11,924 nt of DNA from an uncultured beta proteobacterium (GTDB lineage Bacteria > Pseudomonadota > Gammaproteobacteria > Burkholderiales > Burkholderiaceae_C). Below are positions 6,645 to 11,924 of this stretch, piece after piece. The notes under the pieces are model-generated. The model saw nothing but the letters and a program-made list of their open reading frames with translations. It was not told the origin of the DNA and did no database searches. Within the stretch, counting starts at the first letter, position 1. Every line of letters starts with the position of its first letter. The stretch lies in assembly GCA_903885415.1 (NCBI GenBank), contig CAISIP010000094.1, positions 1-11,924 of the forward strand, in the 5' to 3' direction. The position numbers were made by a program, and so were the translations under genes.

Positions 6645-7958
6645 ATGCCGAAATCCAATGCGCCGAGGGTCGAATACCGTGCCCGCGGTCGCGAGCCGGG
6701 ACAGGCCGCGCCGAACCACTTGGTGCAGTCCACGCACGCCATCGTGCTGGCCGGTGGCCGCGGTTCGCGCCTGATGCAGTTGACCGACATGCGCGCCAAG
6801 CCCGCGGTGCCGTTCGCCGGCAAATTGAAGATCATCGATTTTGCCCTCAGCAACTGCATCAATTCCGGCATCCGGCGCATCGCTGTGCTGACGCAGTACA
6901 AGGCGCAAAGCCTGATCCGCCACATTACCCGGGGCTGGGCCTTTTTGGACGCGAGTCTGAGCGAGTTCATCGACGTCGTTCCAGCGCAGCAGCAGATCGA
7001 CGAGGGCTGGTACAGCGGAACAGCGAACGCTGTTTACCAAAATTTGGACATGTTGTACGAGGCCAATCCGCGCTTTGTTCTCATCCTGGCGGGCGATCAT
7101 GTCTACAAAATGGACTACAGCCGCATGATTGCCGACCATGGCGCCAACGGTGCCGATGTCACGGTGGCTTGCACCGAGGTTCCGCTGGCGCAGGCGCGCG
7201 ACTTCGGTGTGGTGCGGGTGGAGGGCGGCCGTATTTGCGATTTCCAGGAGAAACCGGCGCACCCTGCGGCCATCCCCGGTCGGCCAGGCGTCGCGCTGGC
7301 GAGCATGGGAATCTATGTATTCAATACGGAATTGCTGTACCAAGAACTTCGCCGTGACGCCGCCGATCCGGACTCGTCGCATGATTTTGGGCGCGACATC
7401 ATTCCGGGTCTTGTGCGGCGCGCGCGGGTCTATGCGCACGACTTTGCAGGCAGCTGCGTCAACATGATCGACGAGCGGCCCTACTGGCGCGATGTGGGCA
7501 CCCTCGATGCCTACTGGGAGGCCAATATGGACCTGACCCGGCCTTTGCCCGAGCTGAACCTTTATGACGATGTGTGGCCCATCCGCAGCCTGCAATACCA
7601 GTTGCCGCCGGCAAAGTTCGTTTTTGACGACGACGGCCGGCGCGGCATGGCGATCGATTCGCTCGTTTGCAGCGGATGTATCGTCAGCGGCGCGCTGGTG
7701 CGGCGATCGCTGATGTTCTCGAAATCCAGGGTGGGCGACAGCAGCGTGGTCGAGGACACGCTGGTCTTGCCCAACGTGGTGATTGGTCGCCAGGTGGTGC
7801 TGCGCCGGGCCATCATCGACAAGCATTGCGTGCTGCCCGACGGGTTTCAGGTGGGCGTCGACGCGGCGCAGGACCGCGCCCGATTCACGGTGACCGAGAA
7901 GGGCGTGACGCTGGTGACGCCGGAGATGCTCGGTCAGCACGTACGCGCCACAGGATGA
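6645..7958 (+). CDS. glgC: Glucose-1-phosphate adenylyltransferase (ADP-glucose pyrophosphorylase)
   Basis: 437 residues, close to the E. coli enzyme (431). It makes ADP-glucose from glucose-1-phosphate and ATP, the committed and allosterically controlled step of bacterial glycogen synthesis in the cytoplasm. The N-terminal nucleotidyltransferase shows AIVLAGGRGSRL (32-43), RAKPAVPF (50-57), IIDFALSNCINSGIRRI (63-79), WYSGTANAVYQNLD (122-135), LAGDHVYKMDYSRM with catalytic D151, and EKPAHP with glucose-1-phosphate-binding K203. SMGIYVF, SSHDFGRDIIP and EPYWRDVGT-like blocks follow. The C-terminal left-handed beta-helix is visible (SLVCSGCIVSGALVRRSLMFS, then VVIGRQVVLRRAIIDKHCVLPDG). By alignment Met49 replaces E. 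coli Lys39, which binds the activator fructose-1,6-bisphosphate, so activation may differ. No glgA or glgB is in the window. It converges with the response-regulator gene. Confidence 0.97.
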   Translation: MPKSNAPRVEYRARGREPGQAAPNHLVQSTHAIVLAGGRGSRLMQLTDMRAKPAVPFAGKLKIIDFALSNCINSGIRRIAVLTQYKAQSLIRHITRGWAFLDASLSEFIDVVPAQQQIDEGWYSGTANAVYQNLDMLYEANPRFVLILAGDHVYKMDYSRMIADHGANGADVTVACTEVPLAQARDFGVVRVEGGRICDFQEKPAHPAAIPGRPGVALASMGIYVFNTELLYQELRRDAADPDSSHDFGRDIIPGLVRRARVYAHDFAGSCVNMIDERPYWRDVGTLDAYWEANMDLTRPLPELNLYDDVWPIRSLQYQLPPAKFVFDDDGRRGMAIDSLVCSGCIVSGALVRRSLMFSKSRVGDSSVVEDTLVLPNVVIGRQVVLRRAIIDKHCVLPDGFQVGVDAAQDRARFTVTEKGVTLVTPEMLGQHVRATG

Positions 7959-7980
7959 GCCCGGTGCCGCAGTGGTCCGG

Positions 7981-8000
7981 GCCGGCTGCGCGCAGCCGGC
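7981..8000. terminator. Perfect 20-nt palindrome between convergent genes, possible bidirectional terminator
   Basis: gccggctgcgcgcagccggc is fully self-complementary and gives an 8-bp GC stem with a CGCG loop. It begins 22 bp after the glgC stop and ends 38 bp before the response-regulator stop, where a shared terminator is expected. There is no T-run on either side, so it is not a classical Rho-independent terminator. It could instead block exonucleases or be a protein site. Confidence 0.5.
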
Positions 8001-8038
8001 GCCGCGCGCCATGCGTTTTAGCGTTCCCGTAGGGTCGC

Positions 8039-8854
8039 TCAGGGTTTCGTCGGAGGCCTTTGCGCTGGATCGGACCGTCCGGCATCCGCCGGGTCGGCAT
8101 AACCGACGTCGCCTTTGCGACGCTGCATTTTCAATGCGTCCGAACCCGAGTCATCCTGATCGAGCTGTTGTTGCATGCCGTAACGTATGAGTTCAGCGGT
8201 GCTTGCCAACTTCAGTTTCTCTTGGATCCGGCTCTTGTGGGTGCTGACCGTCTTGACCGAGAGGTGCAGTGCGAGAGCGATCTCGGTCAGCCGCTGCCCC
8301 TTCACGATGCGTCGCAGCACATCGAGCTCGCGATCGCTGAGCTCCGCGTAACGGGGCGTGCCGACCATCTCGCTGAGTTGGCGCACGACGCGATCGGCCA
8401 AATGGGCCGTGACATAGGTTCCGCCCGACGCCACCTTGCGCACCGCGGCGACCAGCTCGGTGGACGCCGTGTCTTTGGTGACGTAGCCGCTGGCCCCGGC
8501 CTTGAACGACCGCAGCGCATACTGTTCTTCGGCGTGCATGCTCAGCACCAGCACCGCTACCCGGGAAAATTCCGACTTGATGCGCCGAATCAGGTCCAGG
8601 CCGCCCATGCCGGGCATCGACAGATCGATGATCGCCAGATCGAAGTGTTTTCGACGCAAGCACTCCAGGGCCTGAAAGCCGGTTCCGGCTTCGGTGATTT
8701 CCCATTCGTGCGCGATCGGGTCCAGTACCCGCTTGAGTCCCTCCCGGACAATGGTGTGGTCGTCCACCATCAGCAGGCGAAACTGCGGCTTCAAGGCCGC
8801 GCCGGGGGTGGCCGACGCCGAGGCGACAAACGGCGGGCGCGCGGCTTTAGTCAC
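8039..8854 (-). CDS. NarL/LuxR-family response regulator
   Basis: About 271 residues from the GTG at 8854. Receiver domain about 23-140: acidic pocket in LLMVDDHTIVREG, phospho-acceptor D77 in AIIDLSMPGMGG, switch Ser in VLVLSMHAEE, and conserved Lys in YVTKDTAS (about 127). LuxR-type HTH about 170-231: LSDRELDVLRRIVKGQRLTEIALALHLSVKTVSTHKSRI. It should bind DNA when phosphorylated by the adjacent kinase. The start is uncertain. GTG 8854 overlaps the kinase stop by 8 bases (GTGACTAA) and GTG 8860 by 14. ATG 8923 and GTG 8929 would overlap it by about 80. None has a good RBS, which suggests coupling to kinase translation. A polar, charged tail of about 38 residues follows the HTH and is unusual for the family, which normally ends soon after it. 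The targets are unknown. Confidence 0.92.
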   Translation of the reverse strand: MTKAARPPFVASASATPGAALKPQFRLLMVDDHTIVREGLKRVLDPIAHEWEITEAGTGFQALECLRRKHFDLAIIDLSMPGMGGLDLIRRIKSEFSRVAVLVLSMHAEEQYALRSFKAGASGYVTKDTASTELVAAVRKVASGGTYVTAHLADRVVRQLSEMVGTPRYAELSDRELDVLRRIVKGQRLTEIALALHLSVKTVSTHKSRIQEKLKLASTAELIRYGMQQQLDQDDSGSDALKMQRRKGDVGYADPADAGRSDPAQRPPTKP

Positions 8855-10079
8855 TGTCACCGATCGAACGAGGGTCGGCCTGTGGCGTTGACTTAGCCCG
8901 TCTTGCGCGAGGAGGCTTGCCATCCCCACGGTCCGCCGGTATGCGGTCCATCGGCAATGAGACCGTGAGGCATGCGCCGCCGGATGGTGAGCGTCCGACT
9001 TCCAGGGATCCGCCCAGCATATCGGCCCGCTCCAGGATTCCGATCAAGCCGTGGGAACCCGGCCGGTATATCGATTCACCGCTGAAACCCACGCCATCGT
9101 CCTGAATCCGCAATATCAGCTCCCCGGCCTTATGACGCAGCGCGATCTGCACATGCTTTGCGTGCGCATGCCGCGCCACATTGGTAAGGGCTTCCTGCAC
9201 CATGCGGTAGATTGCGATGGCTGCTGTGTCGCCAACAGGCAGTGCCGCTTCCTCCAGGTCGAGTTCAATTTTGACATCCATCCGTCGCGCCGCCTCTTTG
9301 GAGAGCCAATCGATCGCAGCGTTGAGCCCCAGGTCGTCGAGCATCAACGGGCGCAGGTCGGTCGCAATTCGTCTTACCGACGCCACGGTGTCGTCGACCA
9401 TTTCCATCATCGCGGCGATGCTCGCATCCTGCGCGCGGCGCCTTGACGGCGCGAGGCTCGATAACTGCATTTTTAACGCGGTCAATCGTTGCCCCAACTC
9501 GTCGTGCAGTTCGCGTGCGATCCGCCGGCGTTCCTCCTCGCGTGCGGCAACAAGGTCTGCCGACAGCCTGCGCAAGCGTTGACGGGCGCTTTCTAGTTCC
9601 AGGCGCTGCTGCTGTTCGTGCGTGCAATCGACAAATACCATGTGCAGTTCCACGTGCTGCTCGTCCACCGCGCGCCGCGCCGCTATCTCGACCGCCCGTG
9701 CGCTGCCGTCCGGTCGCACGACCGCCACGTCGGCAATGGACACACCCACTGCGCTGCCACGCGCCTGCACCATCTGTTGCCGAGCGGCGGATTCGGACGC
9801 CGGCGTCAGCAATGCCAAGATAGACCGACCTTCAAGCGCCACGCTGTCTTGAACACCCGCAAGCGCTACAAACTGACGGTTTGCAAAAACGATATGTTCT
9901 TCGCGCACGATGCAAATCGCGATGGGCGCCAGCTCATAAGTCAAGCGCAATAAGTCCTGTCGCATGGCTTCGTGGTTTTTCAATGTGCCTGCCCTTTCAG
10001 GTGCAGTAATGGCCGATGGTGCTGGGTCGACCCACGGGATGCCTTCAAGCCCCGGTAGACGCGGATGGTGAAGAGGCAT
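8847..10079 (-). CDS. Soluble PAS-containing histidine kinase, NarX/DegS type (HisKA_3)
   Basis: 410 residues without membrane segments, so a cytoplasmic sensor. PAS domain about 40-152 (ELAPIAICIVREEHIVFANRQF ... MVFVDCTHEQQ), short coiled coil 155-185, then the HisKA_3 dimerisation region with phospho-acceptor H192 in EEERRRIARELHDELGQRL. The HATPase_c domain has N-box MVQEALTNVARHAHA (N300), G1 RIQDDGVGF (324-332), G2 GSHGLIGILERADMLGG (341-357) and the closing GGACLTVSLP. The tail (380-410) is basic and disordered. The start is supported by AGGAG 9 nt before the ATG at 10079. It forms an operon with the overlapping response regulator and is almost certainly its partner. The PAS ligand cannot be read from the sequence; I see no heme- or flavin-binding signature that I can claim. 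Confidence 0.95.
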   Translation of the reverse strand: MPLHHPRLPGLEGIPWVDPAPSAITAPERAGTLKNHEAMRQDLLRLTYELAPIAICIVREEHIVFANRQFVALAGVQDSVALEGRSILALLTPASESAARQQMVQARGSAVGVSIADVAVVRPDGSARAVEIAARRAVDEQHVELHMVFVDCTHEQQQRLELESARQRLRRLSADLVAAREEERRRIARELHDELGQRLTALKMQLSSLAPSRRRAQDASIAAMMEMVDDTVASVRRIATDLRPLMLDDLGLNAAIDWLSKEAARRMDVKIELDLEEAALPVGDTAAIAIYRMVQEALTNVARHAHAKHVQIALRHKAGELILRIQDDGVGFSGESIYRPGSHGLIGILERADMLGGSLEVGRSPSGGACLTVSLPMDRIPADRGDGKPPRARRAKSTPQADPRSIGDSD

Positions 10080-10088
10080 CGATCTGTT

Positions 10089-10093
10089 CTCCT
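10089..10093 (-). promoter_or_regulatory. Ribosome binding site of the histidine kinase
   Basis: AGGAG on the minus strand, 9 nt before the ATG at 10079-10077. It supports the longer start over the internal Met39. Confidence 0.65.
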
Positions 10094-10152
10094 AGCGTTC
10101 CCCATGAAACCATGCAATTTCGTCGTCGGCGTTGCGATCCGTTCGTCGGTCT

Positions 10153-10356
10153 GTGAGCAGCCAGTACCCCGAAATCATAGAAGCCAATCCGCGCCTGCGG
10201 CAGGCTTGCGCCAAAGTGGGTCCACGCTTTGTCCACTACGCCACATTCGCGGCTGCTGCTGCCCCGACCGTGCCGACGGACCCCGCGCAGCTACGCGACG
10301 GCACCTGCTCACACAGCGGCAAATCCGCGGGTAAGAAAAATCTGATCCCTCGGTAG
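10153..10356 (+). CDS. Possible small hypothetical protein or gene remnant
   Basis: An open frame from GTG 10153 to TAG 10356 would code about 67 residues (SSQYPEIIEANPRLRQACAKVGPRFVHYATF, then an Ala/Pro-rich and a basic end). Codons lean to G/C in the third position as in real genes here, and the first half looks like a plausible helical, mixed-charge protein. There is no Shine-Dalgarno sequence, and I recognise no family. The only start upstream in frame is a TTG at 10132. It could be a remnant of a longer gene or chance. Confidence 0.2.
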   Translation: MSSQYPEIIEANPRLRQACAKVGPRFVHYATFAAAAAPTVPTDPAQLRDGTCSHSGKSAGKKNLIPR

Positions 10357-10367
10357 GACTTTTCCGA

Positions 10368-10385
10368 AGCGCTAGCGCTAGCGCT
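10368..10385. repeat. Triple AGCGCT palindrome, possible operator
   Basis: AGCGCTAGCGCTAGCGCT consists of three head-to-tail copies of a 6-bp palindrome, and the whole is self-complementary. It lies 113 bp before the Crp/Fnr ATG. A perfect, symmetric 18-nt site in a divergent promoter region could bind a dimeric regulator or form a cruciform. I do not recognise it as a known operator. Confidence 0.6.
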
Positions 10386-10485
10386 GACGCCGCGTCGGGC
10401 AGGCCGCCGATAGCCAGTTCGATCCCATCGCGGCAAACTGCAATCCATGGGTTCAGAGTGGGTGTCCGCATAGGCTAGAACAGCG

Positions 10486-10491
10486 AAGGAG
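10486..10491 (+). promoter_or_regulatory. Ribosome binding site of the Crp/Fnr regulator
   Basis: AAGGAG with a 7-nt spacer to the ATG at 10499. It supports the long N-terminus over the internal Met49 or Met53. Confidence 0.75.
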
Positions 10492-10498
10492 AACGAAG

Positions 10499-11332
10499 AT
10501 GAGTAGTGCGAATGGTCTGGGCACGGAGCGACCCGTGCCAGCGGGTGAATCACGCTTGGTAGGCAACGGCGACCGCAATGGCTTGGCCGAGCTCTTGCAT
10601 CTGATGGGCGCCGACAGCAGCGACGCCGATGGCTCGCCTGGTATGCCTATCTCGATGCGGGTGCTGCACACGTCGGACACCCTTTTCCATGAAGGTGCGC
10701 GTGCCGAGGCGATCTATTTCGTGCGCGCTGGCACCTTTAAGACATTCAGTACCGCCGAGGACGGCTATGAGCAGGTACTGGGATTTGCCGGGCGTGCCGA
10801 GGTGCTTGGCTTTGATGCCATTTGCATGGGCCATTACCCGACGGAGGCGGTGGCGCTCGAGGACTCGAGCGTGTATGCGCTGTTGCTTCGGGACCTCTTC
10901 TCGCTGGGGCAGCGCAATCCTGCCTTGGATCGGTCGGTATTGCGGGCGGTGAGCACCGCGTTGACGCGTCGTGGTGAGCTGGCCGGAGTCATGGCCGCCG
11001 TAGCTGCTGAGGTGCGCTTGGCCAGATTCCTGATGCAGCTGTCGGAGCGCATGGTGGCGAGTGGACAGTCCTCGCGCCGCTTTCACCTGCGGATGAGCCG
11101 GCGCGATATCGCAAGCTATCTTGGCGTGGCGCATGAGACGGTCAGTCGCTCTTTTGGCGCATTGGTCGATTGGGGACTGTTGTCCGTCAATAACCGGGAG
11201 GTGGAAGTGCTTGATTTGCCAGGGCTCAAAGCCTTCTCCTGCGGAACCCGCCGACAGGCGGACGAGCCGACCCGTGCTGGCGGTCCGCGAACTGCCGCGC
11301 AGCGGTCTGCCGCTGGCGCTACCGCACCCTGA
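10499..11332 (+). CDS. Crp/Fnr-family transcription regulator without iron-sulfur cysteines
   Basis: 277 residues. A polar N-terminal extension (1-50) leads into a cyclic-nucleotide-binding-type beta-roll (about 54-140: LFHEGARAEAIYFVRAGTFKTF, GFAGRAEVLGFDAICMGHYPTEAVALED). A long dimerisation helix (about 143-185) and an HTH (about 195-245: FHLRMSRRDIASYLGVAHETVSRSFGALVDWGLLSV) follow. The recognition helix has E-x-x-S-R (ETVSR, 213-217), as in FNR, which predicts TTGAT-N4-ATCAA-like sites. The GFDAI...GHYP block is also FNR-like. The only Cys residues are 109 and 248; the N-terminal Cys cluster that holds the [4Fe-4S] centre of E. coli FNR is absent, so direct oxygen sensing by that route is unlikely. 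The last ~30 residues are low-complexity. lon starts 98 bp downstream on the same strand. The effector is unknown. Confidence 0.93.
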   Translation: MSSANGLGTERPVPAGESRLVGNGDRNGLAELLHLMGADSSDADGSPGMPISMRVLHTSDTLFHEGARAEAIYFVRAGTFKTFSTAEDGYEQVLGFAGRAEVLGFDAICMGHYPTEAVALEDSSVYALLLRDLFSLGQRNPALDRSVLRAVSTALTRRGELAGVMAAVAAEVRLARFLMQLSERMVASGQSSRRFHLRMSRRDIASYLGVAHETVSRSFGALVDWGLLSVNNREVEVLDLPGLKAFSCGTRRQADEPTRAGGPRTAAQRSAAGATAP

Positions 11333-11335
11333 CGG

Positions 11336-11351
11336 CCGGGAGCCTTCCCGG
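11336..11351 (+). terminator. Short GC hairpin after the Crp/Fnr gene
   Basis: CCGGGA-GCCT-TCCCGG forms a perfect 6-bp stem with a 4-nt loop, starting 3 nt after the TGA at 11330-11332. No T-run follows, so it is at best a weak or Rho-assisted terminator, and read-through into lon is possible. Confidence 0.35.
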
Positions 11352-11430
11352 TGACTGCGCAGCGCGTCCTTGATTGGCCGACTGAGCGCGTTGCACGGCG
11401 CCACTCCCTTGCATCGACGGATGGCCTTTG

Positions 11431-11924
11431 ATGGCTGCTAGCAAGGCGTCACCGCCGGTTCTGCCCGAAGGCGTTATTGCGCTGGTTCCGATGCGCAATG
11501 TCGTGCTGTTTCCGCATGTTCTGGTGCCCATCACGGTCGGACGCCCGAAGTCAATAGCGGCGCTGGAGCACGCGGTTCAGACCGGAGCTTCACTGGGCAT
11601 CCTGATGCAAAAGGATGGGCGTGTCGACGATCCGGGGCGCGACGCGCTGTGCGACGTCGGCACGATTGCCAAGGTGGTTCAGATCGTCGAATCCGAGCAG
11701 CAAATGCGCCATGCAGTGTGCCATGGCGTCGAGCGGTTTCGGATTGAAGAGCTTGTGCCGGGCTTTCCATTTCTGGCCGCGCGTGTCCATCGCCTACCCG
11801 AGGCGGCTGAGGACTCGACGCAGACGCAGGCCTTGGCGTTGCAGGTGCGCGAGAAAGCTGCGGAGATCGTGGCGCTGCTTCCGGGCCTACCGGCCGAGTT
11901 GGGTGCCGGCTTGCAGGCGACCCG
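11431..11924 (+). CDS. lon: Lon protease, N-terminal part (runs off the right edge)
   Basis: 164 complete codons from the ATG at 11431 with no stop before the window ends. The visible part is the Lon N-terminal substrate-recognition domain: PEGVIALVPMRNVVLFPHVLVPITVGRPKSIAALEHAV (12-49), then GILMQKDGRVDDPGRDALCDVGTIAKVVQIV, then HAVCHGVERFRIEELVPGFPFLAARVHRLPE. This matches the PLRNxVLFPxxxxPLxVGR pattern of LonA enzymes. The ATP-binding and Ser-Lys protease parts would lie beyond the window. The RBS is weak (a GGATGG-like stretch 5 nt upstream), and a TTG immediately before the ATG is in frame. Its position next to an Fnr-like regulator, away from clpX (the usual neighbour of the main lon), suggests a second, stress-linked copy. 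That is inference only. Confidence 0.9.
   Translation, partial: MAASKASPPVLPEGVIALVPMRNVVLFPHVLVPITVGRPKSIAALEHAVQTGASLGILMQKDGRVDDPGRDALCDVGTIAKVVQIVESEQQMRHAVCHGVERFRIEELVPGFPFLAARVHRLPEAAEDSTQTQALALQVREKAAEIVALLPGLPAELGAGLQAT

Larger units (their letters stand above)
10080..10498. other. Divergent intergenic region between the kinase and the Crp/Fnr regulator
   Basis: 419 bp that must hold the promoters of both divergent genes. I find no convincing -35/-10 pair. It contains the AGCGCT triple palindrome at 10368-10385, the RBS of each flanking gene at its edges, and one doubtful small frame (10153-10356). The stretch 10330-10370 is locally more AT-rich (aagaaaaatctgatccc). Confidence 0.5.

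Noticed and set aside
6537..8012. 491-codon minus-strand frame
   Set aside because: It is antisense to glgC, which is unmistakable; the translated product is His/Gln-rich without motifs.
8060..8896. 278-codon plus-strand frame
   Set aside because: It is antisense to the response-regulator gene, with no motif and no RBS.
10550..11404. 284-codon minus-strand frame
   Set aside because: It is antisense to the Crp/Fnr gene, which has an RBS and clear domains.
11421..11441. ATG at 11421 as a lon start or leader peptide
   Set aside because: That frame stops after six codons (MAFDGC) and is out of frame with Lon; the ATG at 11431 opens the Lon frame.

Overview
The window is GC-rich DNA with dense, G/C-ending codons. 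The protein families (CheB-CheR fusion, NarX/NarL-type pair, proteobacterial GlgC, Fnr-type regulator, Lon) suggest a betaproteobacterium, most likely in the Burkholderiales/Comamonadaceae. That placement is an inference from protein resemblance; there is no rRNA or other phylogenetic marker here. I see no tRNA, rRNA, CRISPR array, transposase or integrase.

Layout from left to right. (1) The last 49 codons of a thiolase (+) run in from the left edge and stop at 151. (2) About 100 bp of imperfect ~21-bp tandem repeats follow. (3) A two-gene minus-strand operon comes next: a CheB-CheR-PAS fusion (5593 to 2537) overlaps by 4 bases a soluble PAS-PAS-GGDEF-EAL protein (2540 to 252). (4) A 327-bp divergent intergenic region leads to two plus-strand genes, a dienelactone-hydrolase-like alpha/beta hydrolase (5921-6571) and glgC, ADP-glucose pyrophosphorylase (6645-7958). 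(5) A perfect 20-nt palindrome lies between glgC and a converging minus-strand two-component operon. This operon holds a soluble PAS histidine kinase of the NarX type (10079 to 8847) and an overlapping NarL/LuxR-type response regulator (8854 to 8039). (6) A 419-bp intergenic region contains a triple AGCGCT palindrome and a doubtful small ORF. (7) A plus-strand Crp/Fnr-type regulator without iron-sulfur cysteines (10499-11332) is followed by the start of a lon protease gene that runs off the right edge (from 11431).

Working together (inference): this looks like a regulatory and carbon-reserve/stress island. The thiolase (acetyl-CoA level, possibly polyhydroxyalkanoate-linked) and GlgC (glycogen) handle carbon storage, and Lon handles protein turnover. 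The region also carries three signalling inputs: a CheBR/c-di-GMP operon, a cytoplasmic two-component pair and an Fnr-like regulator. None of the sensors shows a membrane segment, so they probably read intracellular cues such as redox or energy state.

The most notable points are: an orphan CheBR translationally coupled to a c-di-GMP synthase/hydrolase; an in-frame 9-bp VNTR coding for (Leu-Ser-Gly)6 between CheB and CheR; apparent loss of catalytic residues in the thiolase (His to Gln) and the hydrolase (nucleophile Ser to Gly); a Met in GlgC where E. coli has its activator-binding Lys; and an Fnr-like regulator with an FNR-type recognition helix but no cluster ligands.
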